Source: Corylus avellana (lineage: Eukaryota > Streptophyta > Magnoliopsida > Fagales > Betulaceae). From it: DNA of 64,000 nucleotides. The stretch spans positions 7,431,416 to 7,495,415 of the forward strand of contig NC_081549.1 in NCBI RefSeq assembly GCF_901000735.1, in the 5' to 3' direction. Made by a program: the position numbers and the translations under genes. The notes under the pieces are model-generated. The model saw only the letters and a list, made by a program, of their open reading frames with translations. It had not been told where the DNA came from and searched no databases. This document shows positions 59,601 to 64,000 of this stretch, piece after piece (the first letter of the stretch is position 1; every line of letters starts with the position of its first letter).

Positions 59601-61495
59601 ATCTGTACAATTACCAGTTGAGCCTAGGATAACTCCACAAAATATGTATCTAAAGAACAGTCCACATACTGCTGTTAATGTACCTGTAGCGACAGGATCT
59701 CAGGGACTGTACGACCAGAGATTTCCCCCAAACCAACCACCTTTACCTCCAATGCCACCTCCTCCAACAATTTCACCTGTAATATCTCAAGCTTCTGATC
59801 TAGTTCAAAGTCAGTCATCCTTATTTATTAACCCTGTAACTGATGTACAGCAGTCGCTTCCCATGGCCTTCCAAGTAAGCAAAATAGGTTCACAATTTTG
59901 CTACAGCATTTCCATCCACTGCTGTTTTGGTTTTTTTAATCTGGATTTATTTTATTTAATGTCTTTTCTTCTTTGCAGGTTCTGTCAGATTACCTACCAT
60001 TCAACAACAGTTCAACATCATTGGCATCTTCCCTTCCCATGCCAGATTCCAAGTATTCACGGTCTTCTATCTCTTCTCCCAGATCTGCTAGGCCTCCTCC
60101 ACTTCCTCCTACACCACCTCCATTCTCATCTAGCCCCTATAATTTACCATCTATGAAAACTTCTACTTCCTCATCCTCACCGTACAATCCGACAATCGCC
60201 GGAACAAGTTCTTATCCACCACCTCCCTTGATGTCATCTTTGGGTTTCAATAGACCAGCTTCAAATCCCATGACTCTTTACGGAAGCACCCCAAACCAGC
60301 AGCTGGGTGAAAACCCGCCAAGTATCTTGCAGAGTCTCACCATTCCCCAGCCTTCCATGCCGTCAATACATTCCATTGCTCAGCTGCAGCCACTGCAGCC
60401 CCCCCAGCTTCCACGTCCTCCACAGCCACCTCAGCATCCTAGGCCACCTATTAAAGCTTCTCAACAGTTAGAGCAAGGGGCGTCTTTGCAAAATCAAATT
60501 CAAATGCAAATGCATCCGCTGCAGATGCTGCAACATTCACAAATGTCTTCAATAACTACCTATTATCAATCTCAACAGCAAGAGTTTTCACATGCACAAC
60601 AACAGCGGCAAATTGAACATGCCCAACAGCAAGTTCTACATCAGCAAGGGGAGGTGGCAATCCAGCAGCAAACGGATTCAGGAATGTCATTACATGAGTA
60701 CTTTAAATCTCCAGAAGCTATTCAGGTATTTTTACATGTAATTCAAGTCAAAGAACTCAATATATGGGATTACCAGTATTGCTTTTGTTCATTATAATTA
60801 TTGTTATTCTTTCATGGCAGTCTTTATTAAGTGACCGGGATAAACTTTGCCAGCTTCTGGAGCAGCATCCGAAACTAATGCAGATGCTTCAGGTTATATA
60901 TATAGCATTATTTTAAAGATTTACACTTCACATCTATTAACTTTCTTCTACTTTGCTAGCATTCATTGCTGATCAACAATGAAGAAGATAAGAGAATATT
61001 GTACTACATGTGTTAGATAGTGTTATTCATTAAAAAAAAACCAGTGTCTTCTTTTAGCTTTATATTTTAGGTTTGTTCTCCTTGTTGCATATACTGTTGT
61101 TAGTGGCTTCTTCTGAGACTTTATTTTTTATTTTGAATTGTTATCTTTGGTTGACAATAGAAAGGGTAGCCAAGTTAGAAAGTTTTCTCTCGAAATCCCA
61201 TTTATTACTTCACATCTTGTCCTAATTTTCTAGTATCATGCTGTGGGACCTTTATCACTATCATTTCTGGTCTGCTGCAATTTCTATTACTTTGGAGGGT
61301 CATGAATTAGCCTCTTTGATGCCTTTATCATTTTACGCACATCATCATTAGAAGTTTTGGTTTCTCTGGCACTTATCAAAAAGTTTTGGTTTATCTGGCA
61401 GTATATTATAATATTTTATATACTATTTTTACTCTAATTAGAGTTTTTTTTTTTTTTTGGTGGTTTAACAGGAAAGGTTGGGTGGTCAGCTATAG
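25365..61495 (+). CDS. VIR: Protein virilizer homologue (m6A writer complex scaffold), 28 exons
   Basis: VIR is a nuclear scaffold of the plant m6A methyltransferase complex (with MTA, MTB, FIP37 and HAKAI) that methylates mRNA adenosines. Exons: 25365-25439, 25668-25756, 26097-26220, 27999-28658, 28784-29152, 29234-29338, 29476-29658, 30961-31102, 31179-31360, 31474-31559, 31648-31696, 32318-32384, 33240-33718, 33795-33894, 34325-34458, 38406-38473, 38554-38770, 39237-39452, 39565-39720, 39800-39853, 39984-40198, 40291-40360, 40709-41031, 58201-58384, 58474-59874, 59979-60725, 60821-60892, 61472-61495. All junctions are GT-AG and all phases close. The sum is 6591 nt, 2196 aa, close to the roughly 2140 aa I recall for Arabidopsis VIR. 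The start [14 protein letters not shown] matches the conserved N-terminus. No transposon interrupts an exon. Identification rests on family recall, not a search. Confidence 0.92.
26546..26731 (+). repeat. 93-bp tandem duplication in VIR intron 3 (second copy)
   Basis: Same two-unit repeat as at 15971-16156. Shared by both copies of the locus. Confidence 0.85.
29775..29921 (+). mobile_element. 5'-truncated LINE 3' end in VIR intron 7
   Basis: The segment TATACTTCCTGTGTACATGG followed by GTTGCGGCCCTTGCGCTTTT and an A-run (29912-29921) is nearly the same as the 3' end of the full LINE at 53075-53154. It is flanked by ACATATATACAT (29763-29774) and ACATATATTCAT (29922-29933), a 12-bp target duplication with one mismatch. 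It lies just right of the duplicated segment, so the first copy cannot show whether it is shared. Confidence 0.7.
30095..30467. mobile_element. Inverted-repeat (MITE-like) element in VIR intron 7
   Basis: Arms of about 110 bp. The left has GTTAATGTACCCTACTGATC then ACCATTGGGGTTGCAATGTT and AAAATGACAAAAATA. The right arm is its reverse complement: TATTTTTGTCATTTT, AACATTGCAACCCCAATGGT, then GGTAGGGTACATTGACCAA. The centre is AT-rich. The outermost ends and a target duplication were not resolved. Confidence 0.65.
30961..34458 (+). CDS. VIR: VIR exons 8-15: helical body, part 1
   Basis: Exons carry [20 protein letters not shown] (8), [20 protein letters not shown] (9), [17 protein letters not shown] (10), [14 protein letters not shown] (11), [18 protein letters not shown] (12), a 160-codon exon 13 ([52 protein letters not shown]), then [20 protein letters not shown] (14) and [18 protein letters not shown] (15). 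The leucine-rich helical pattern suits an armadillo/HEAT-like scaffold. Odd phases pair correctly: 142+182, 86+49, 67+479 and 100+134 are each divisible by three. Confidence 0.9.
35025..35206. mobile_element. MULE-type MITE (GAGTAATG family) in VIR intron 15
   Basis: 182 bp forming a long hairpin: ends GAGTAATGCTAAGTAC and GAGTAATGCTAGGTAC (other strand), with the stem continuing through CCTCCTAAAGCTGATGTGGC. The flanks are A-runs, compatible with a 9-bp duplication but not informative. Same terminal sequence as 13228-13398. Confidence 0.85.
35540..37170 (-). pseudogene. LINE ORF1 fragment in VIR intron 15
   Basis: Minus-strand frames (37115-36564, then 36508-36008 and 36011-35529) encode an L1-type ORF1 remnant. 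The first has [40 protein letters not shown] and [14 protein letters not shown], the same pattern as the ORF1 proteins of the LINEs in intron 23 ([12 protein letters not shown] at 47650). The rest is low-similarity linker. No reverse transcriptase follows. Frames are broken. The 5' end abuts a TA tract at 37148-37163. Confidence 0.6.
37716..37874. mobile_element. MULE-type MITE (GAGAARTGCTACACTT family) in VIR intron 15
   Basis: 159 bp with inverted ends GAGAAGTGCTACACTT and GAGAAATGCTACACTT, and an inner pair around ATGATGTGTCA/TGACACATCA. Flanked by a perfect 9-bp duplication, TAAGTTGTT (37707-37715 and 37875-37883). A relative is at 55950-56120. Confidence 0.88.
38406..41031 (+). CDS. VIR: VIR exons 16-23: helical body, part 2
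   Basis: Exon 16 resumes after a 3.9-kb intron with [20 protein letters not shown]. Exon 17 has [20 protein letters not shown] and [18 protein letters not shown]. Exon 18 has [20 protein letters not shown], using a CAAG acceptor at 39236. Exon 19 has [20 protein letters not shown]. Exon 20 is only 18 codons ([18 protein letters not shown]). Exons 21-22 join within a leucine codon. Exon 23 ends in phase 2 (GK plus AG), which is completed only 17 kb downstream by the T of exon 24. That phase match, and the continuity [17 protein letters not shown], are the main evidence that the giant intron is real. Confidence 0.9.
38820..39010 (-). mobile_element. tRNA-derived SINE-like element in VIR intron 17
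   Basis: On the minus strand an A-box-like TGGATGGCAAGTGGG (38981-38967) is followed about 25 bases later by GGTTCAAATCC (38941-38931), a perfect RNA polymerase III B box. That is the order and spacing of a tRNA-type promoter. The rest does not fold as a tRNA, and a T-rich stretch lies at about 38803-38818. I infer a SINE; its exact ends are not defined. Confidence 0.55.
41594..42505. mobile_element. hAT-like element(s) with GCGGTTA repeats, nested
   Basis: The ends are TTGTACAAGCGGGGCGG and, on the other strand, CTGTACAAGCAGTTATGG. Many GCGGTTA/TAACCGC motifs lie in both subterminal zones (41604-41700 and 42355-42475). A second start, TAGGGGTGAAAAGGCGG at about 41785, and a cluster at 41830-41900 suggest a second nested element of the 5764-6964 type. 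The interior carries LINE DNA (42012-42290). The target duplication was not resolved. Confidence 0.55.
42012..42290 (+). pseudogene. LINE C-terminal zinc-knuckle fragment inside the hAT-like element
   Basis: Reads [15 protein letters not shown], then (after a frame break) [22 protein letters not shown] and a decayed ERNAR-like stretch. This is the C-terminal zinc-knuckle region of plant L1 ORF2 (compare [19 protein letters not shown] at 52710). It is isolated from any reverse transcriptase and sits between the GCGGTTA-rich arms. Confidence 0.6.
43866..44324 (-). pseudogene. LINE ORF2 C-terminal zinc-knuckle domain
   Basis: 152 codons open on the minus strand with [17 protein letters not shown] (C-x2-C...H-x4-C), [38 protein letters not shown] and [18 protein letters not shown]: the C-terminal domain of plant L1 ORF2. 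Separated by frameshifts from the reverse transcriptase upstream (44912-46210). Confidence 0.75.
44912..46210 (-). pseudogene. LINE reverse transcriptase (broken)
   Basis: Minus-strand frames 46210-45827 and 45631-44912 carry reverse-transcriptase blocks in order: [87 protein letters not shown], the catalytic FADDT box in [14 protein letters not shown], and [10 protein letters not shown]. The gap 45826-45632 contains the [19 protein letters not shown] block in other frames. Confidence 0.8.
46274..47190 (-). pseudogene. LINE endonuclease second half and linker (broken)
   Basis: The minus-strand frame includes [31 protein letters not shown] (the GDFN active-site block), [20 protein letters not shown] and [12 protein letters not shown] (the DHSP block) of the APE-type endonuclease, then the linker with [12 protein letters not shown] and [20 protein letters not shown]. 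The N-terminal half lies at 53155-53419, beyond the nested LINE. Confidence 0.8.
47336..49331 (+). pseudogene. LINE ORF1 protein (one frameshift)
   Basis: Starts [20 protein letters not shown], with the plant ORF1 RNA-binding-type N-terminus ([20 protein letters not shown]). Near 47630 the frame shifts from VAPSSFQKV to [17 protein letters not shown] and then runs open for more than 540 codons to 49331. The middle is a low-complexity linker ([29 protein letters not shown]). The C-terminus is [20 protein letters not shown]. Likely binds the element's own RNA, by family analogy. It was a single ORF before the frameshift. Confidence 0.75.
49440..53064 (+). pseudogene. LINE ORF2: endonuclease, reverse transcriptase, zinc knuckle (broken)
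   Basis: Starts at 49440 ([15 protein letters not shown]). A frameshift in the A-run near 49487 moves it to the frame with [41 protein letters not shown] and [12 protein letters not shown] (endonuclease). A shift at about 50299 and stops near 50405 and 50624 precede the reverse transcriptase (50670-52010): [84 protein letters not shown] and [10 protein letters not shown]. The rest (52014-53064) encodes WLWRYANES, then [17 protein letters not shown] and [18 protein letters not shown]. Every catalytic block I looked for is present. With only a few breaks it is younger than its host LINE. Confidence 0.82.
53155..55796 (-). pseudogene. LINE ORF1 and endonuclease N-terminus (5' part of interrupted LINE)
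   Basis: ORF1 begins at 55796 with [20 protein letters not shown] and includes [20 protein letters not shown]. Its central part continues in several frames (55451-54912, 54593-54153, 54140-53856) with low-complexity, repeat-bearing sequence ([16 protein letters not shown] and [16 protein letters not shown]). It ends at 53419 ([20 protein letters not shown]). ORF2 starts at 53419: [22 protein letters not shown] (the catalytic ETK block), ARSLWG. A frameshift follows before the junction with the nested LINE. Confidence 0.75.
55950..56120. mobile_element. MULE-type MITE (GAGAARTG family) in VIR intron 23
   Basis: About 170 bp, with left end GAGAAATGTTACTCAT and right end (other strand) AGAAATGCTATACTTT, and an inner pair CCCAAATGATGTGTCACA/TGTGACACATCATTTGGG. 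Both sides carry ATTTTTAAAT, giving a 9-10 bp duplication that overlaps the terminal base. Same family as 37716-37874. Confidence 0.8.
56440..57880 (+). pseudogene. Strongly degraded LINE ORF2, plus strand
   Basis: Remnants in order: an endonuclease piece ([19 protein letters not shown], then FGNVEDQFS) at 56445-56550, then an internal deletion, then reverse-transcriptase pieces [16 protein letters not shown] and [20 protein letters not shown] (56996-57123), [15 protein letters not shown] (catalytic FADD changed to FADN) and KYLGLPLGA in another frame near 57610. Many stops and frame changes. Older than the LINEs at 43.8-55.8 kb. Confidence 0.7.
58201..61495 (+). CDS. VIR: VIR exons 24-28: C-terminal region with disordered P/Q/S-rich tail
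   Basis: Exon 24 gives [19 protein letters not shown]. Exon 25 (467 codons) has the conserved [19 protein letters not shown], a basic [19 protein letters not shown] (possible nuclear localisation signal), [20 protein letters not shown] and the repeated [22 protein letters not shown] motif, then an acidic stretch ([11 protein letters not shown]). Exon 26 is proline-rich ([12 protein letters not shown]) and then glutamine-rich ([13 protein letters not shown]), low-complexity sequence typical of plant VIR tails. Exon 27 has [20 protein letters not shown]. Exon 28 is eight codons, ERLGGQL and TAG at 61493-61495. The last intron is 579 bp, and its acceptor follows a T-run. Confidence 0.88.
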
Positions 61496-61740
61496 CAAGG
61501 TGGTAGAGGAATTAAAGGATGAACTTTTATCTGTCCTGGGTTTACTTCATACGATGGAAACTACTGGTCGAGTCTGTATGAAGTCATTGCCCCAGTAGCC
61601 ATTGTTCTATGCTGCAAGAATTACAAATGTCTGCCGGCGTCGTACTTCTGTTCATCATGTCCAAGTGCATTATTTTTTTCATTTATGTACGATATACATG
61701 TATGTTTTTAGTTTACATTTGAATTAAATTGCCTCCCAAT
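61496..61740 (+). other. VIR: Probable 3' UTR of VIR
   Basis: Follows the VIR stop. No exact AATAAA occurs here; AATTAAATT near 61722 and T-rich or TGTA-containing sequence (61655-61710) could form a plant-type poly(A) signal. The end is a guess. Confidence 0.35.
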
Positions 61741-62599
61741 CATCTGAGTTTCTTAGGGGTGTATTAAGCTGAAGATGTGGCTTTTGACAAGCTGCAAGGT
61801 GGAGGATTGCTATCCGCTTGAAACAGGTGTATGGTATCATTGTTTGTTGTATTGTGACTGTAGAGAGCAACATTCCTTCTAGTAACTCAAAATGTATATA
61901 GAAAATTTTATGGTGAAGGTTATGGTGCATAGAGTTTCCCATTGTTTTCCATGTGATAGCCACAGAAGTCAAAGGTTTAGTTTGTGAAAGGATTGGAGTA
62001 GGTCCGAGTTCAGAGGAATAGGATCCTCTCCATTTCATAGTATCCAATTAATGTATTTTAGAGGTGTAAAATTGTCTAAAAAATTATTAAGAAAATTTTA
62101 TCTCTCAAAAATACACTAATTGAATATTATCTATTTCAAATGAAATGTAGAAGATCATTTTCTGAGTTTTCAGAGTGGTATTGCGTAGGAATATTATGGC
62201 ACAGTTGTCTGGGATACATCCCCAAATACGTTGTGTTGGTCTTTTTTTCAGAGAATGTTTTCATTTTATTCTAGGTGTTTGATATATGAATCAATGAGTA
62301 TATATCAGGTATATGGAAGACTATAAGATACTCATATAGAAGTGTATAATCCAATCAATCAAGCAAATGTGTGTGTATATATATATATAGCATGTGTTTA
62401 GAGGGTTATTACTTCGTGTAAAGTAGTGGGTTTTTGTCTGCCCCAGTTACATTAACAATCAATCCTCAATCCTGATTTGGTTGGTGTTTGGGAGCTGATC
62501 CAAAGTCTTTTTATTTGTATTTTTTACCCAATACGGGGAAAGGAAAAAAGGGACTAAAAAGGAGGGTTTTTAGCCGCTCTTAATTCTCAAAGAAGAAAG
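61741..62599. other. Intergenic sequence downstream of VIR
   Basis: AT-rich, no gene recognised. A (TA)n tract lies at about 62377-62389. The minus-strand frame at 62047-61724 has no family resemblance. Confidence 0.4.
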
Positions 62600-63012
62600 A
62601 AAATGAGAATTTTTAGAAAGGACAATTTCCTTTAACTTAGTCTATAAAAGCGACGTGTTTTTTGAACATGTGAAAAACACATGTTTTTTTAATAGTAGGG
62701 ATAAAGTTGGAATAAATTTAATTAAAAACTCATGTGCACCTCACATGTTATTAAAAAAATGGATACATAACTTTTATGAGAGTTTTTCTCTAAATTGGGT
62801 TGGAGGAATTTTTTTCAACTTATTCTATAAAAGTAACAGATGTCCAATTTTTTAATAACATGTGAGGTGCACATGCGTTTTTAATAAGATTTATTTCAAC
62901 TGTCTCTGTTATTAAAAAAACATGTGCTTTTCATATGTTTAAAGAACACATGTCACTTTTATAGACTAGGTTGAAGGAAATTCTTTCAACCCAGTTTGGA
63001 GAAAAACTCTAT
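62600..63012. mobile_element. Complex palindromic (foldback) element
   Basis: Left arm AGTCTATAAAAGCGACGTG with ACATGTGAAAAACACATG pairs with the right arm CATGTGCTTTTCATATGT with CATGTCACTTTTATAGACT. An inner pair (CATGTGCACCTCACATG with CATGTGAGGTGCACATG) forms the core. A third copy of the arm start (AGAGTTTTTCTCTAAATTGG) at about 62779 matches the right terminus (AGAGTTTTTCTCCAAACTGG on the other strand), so two overlapping palindromes or a nested insertion are likely. No coding capacity. Confidence 0.65.
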
Positions 63013-63027
63013 CCTTTCAGAACTACT

Positions 63028-63469
63028 TGCAAGTGCAAGGCGAAAATGACGTAGCGGAAGACTAAGGTAATTAATCAAAGAGTAGCGTCTTTGATTCTGC
63101 AAGGAGAAGCGTCTTTGTCTTCTACCCAAAAGATAAAACAAGCCCGCAGGTTAAAAAAAAAAAAAACTCCGCAGAGTATTTGAGAGAGAATTCTCTGATT
63201 TGATTATAATTCAATGAGTTCCGTTTTACATAATAAGCAAGCCTATTTATAGAAGATAAATACTTGTAGAGAAAGCAAACCTACTTCTAGTAGAGAAAGT
63301 AAATCTAATCCTAGTAGAGAAAGTAAATCTAATCATAGTAGGAAAGTAAACATAATCCTAATAGGAAAAGTAAACATAATTCTAATAGGAAAAGTAAATA
63401 TACTCCTAGTAGGGAAATGATTAAAAGTAAACTATTTATTCTTGGGGGTGGGGACACACATGTCCTACA
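63028..63469 (-). repeat. 3' LTR of a minus-strand Ty3/gypsy element
   Basis: On the minus strand a polypurine tract (AAGAAGGGGAGACTGA) precedes TGTAGGACATGTGTG, the LTR start at 63469. The other end is put at TGCAAGTGC (63028), giving 442 bp; this left limit is less sure. The LTR contains a run of near-identical units (CTAATCCTAGTAGAGAAAGT, about 22 bp each, 63285-63410) and a minus-strand TATA-like CTATAAATAGG near 63255. Confidence 0.6.
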
Positions 63470-64000
63470 TCAGTCTCCCCTTCTTGAAAAAAAACTCGTC
63501 CTCGAGTTAAGTTCTGACTCCTCTAGTGGAAAATATTCAAAAATGTCTGCCACGTTGAATGTTGAGGATATCGCCATTTCTTCTGGAAGATCGATGACAT
63601 ATGCATTGTCGTTAATCTTTTTTAGTACCTTGCATGGACCATACTTCTTATTCCTCAGCTTTCCAGAAGTACCAGTCGGCAGTCGCCCCTTGCGTAGATA
63701 CACCATCACAAAATCTCCTTCTTAAAAAATCTTCGATCGCCGACCCTTGTCTGCTGCCGTCTTGTACTTAGCATAAGATTCTTCCAGATGCTGACGAACT
63801 CCCTCTTGGGTAGCTTTCACCCGTTCTGCTAATTGCTCCGCTGCCGCACTTGCACCGGGTAGCTTAGGTAAAGTTGCAAGATCTACTGCAAGTCTCAGAG
63901 TTCTTCCATAGACGACTTCAAATGGTGCCTTCCCAGTAGATCGATTCACCATGTTATTGTAGGCAAACTCAGCTTGAGCTAAAGCCAGGTCCCACTGCTT
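63470..64000 (-). mobile_element. Ty3/gypsy polyprotein C-terminus (integrase end), continues past window
   Basis: The minus-strand frame to 63722 starts in GKAPFEVVYGRTLRLAVDLA, the end of the gypsy integrase core, followed by VKATQEGVRQHLEESYAKYK. After a stop at about 63722, the frame 63709-63470 has [40 protein letters not shown] and [11 protein letters not shown], the integrase C-terminal domain. A single stop or frame break separates the two parts. The rest of pol and gag lies beyond the window's right edge. Confidence 0.8.

Overview
This window is nuclear DNA from a flowering plant, probably a woody eudicot. It is AT-rich, has GT-AG introns, plant-type L1 LINEs, Ty3/gypsy LTR elements and many miniature elements. 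A tree of the Fagales would fit the style of the LINE 3' ends, but that is a weak inference. The only complete host gene I can reconstruct is on the + strand: the plant homologue of VIRILIZER (VIR), the large scaffold subunit of the mRNA N6-adenosine (m6A) methyltransferase complex. I assembled it from 28 exons between 25365 and 61495. All phases close and give 6591 nt, 2196 codons plus stop.

Layout. 1-1.7 kb: exon-like remains of a gene I do not recognise. 1.8-5.4 kb: a gag-only gypsy remnant with one LTR, a solo LTR inserted in a TA microsatellite, and a palindromic element. 5.7-10.5 kb: a non-autonomous CACTA-like element rich in GACGTGTC repeats, with a hAT-like element nested in it and a 1.77-kb insertion. 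11.8-12.9 kb: a Pack-MULE-like element (9-bp target duplication) carrying a piece of the shikimate-pathway gene EPSPS (exon 1 with its transit peptide). 14.8-19.2 kb: VIR exons 1-7, cut off by a run of exactly 100 Ns (19259-19358). Directly after the gap, 19359-29730 repeats 6970-19258 almost base for base and then runs on into the full-length VIR gene. The simplest reading is that two adjacent contigs represent the two haplotypes of the same locus and were scaffolded end to end. The 'first VIR' is then an unmerged allelic overlap, not a paralogue.

The main VIR gene has ordinary introns except two. Intron 15 (3.9 kb) holds a LINE ORF1 fragment and two hairpin MITEs. Intron 23 (17.2 kb) holds a minus-strand LINE interrupted by a nearly full-length plus-strand LINE, more LINE debris, hAT-like elements and a MITE. 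Despite this load every VIR exon is open and correctly phased. After the gene lie a palindromic element and, at the right edge, the 3' end (integrase C-terminus and one LTR) of another Ty3/gypsy element on the minus strand.

I found no RNA genes, CRISPR arrays or host operon-like systems, and nothing that must be called a new biological system. The most noteworthy items are the EPSPS-capturing element, the haplotype-overlap artefact with its presence/absence insertion, and the very large transposon-filled VIR intron.
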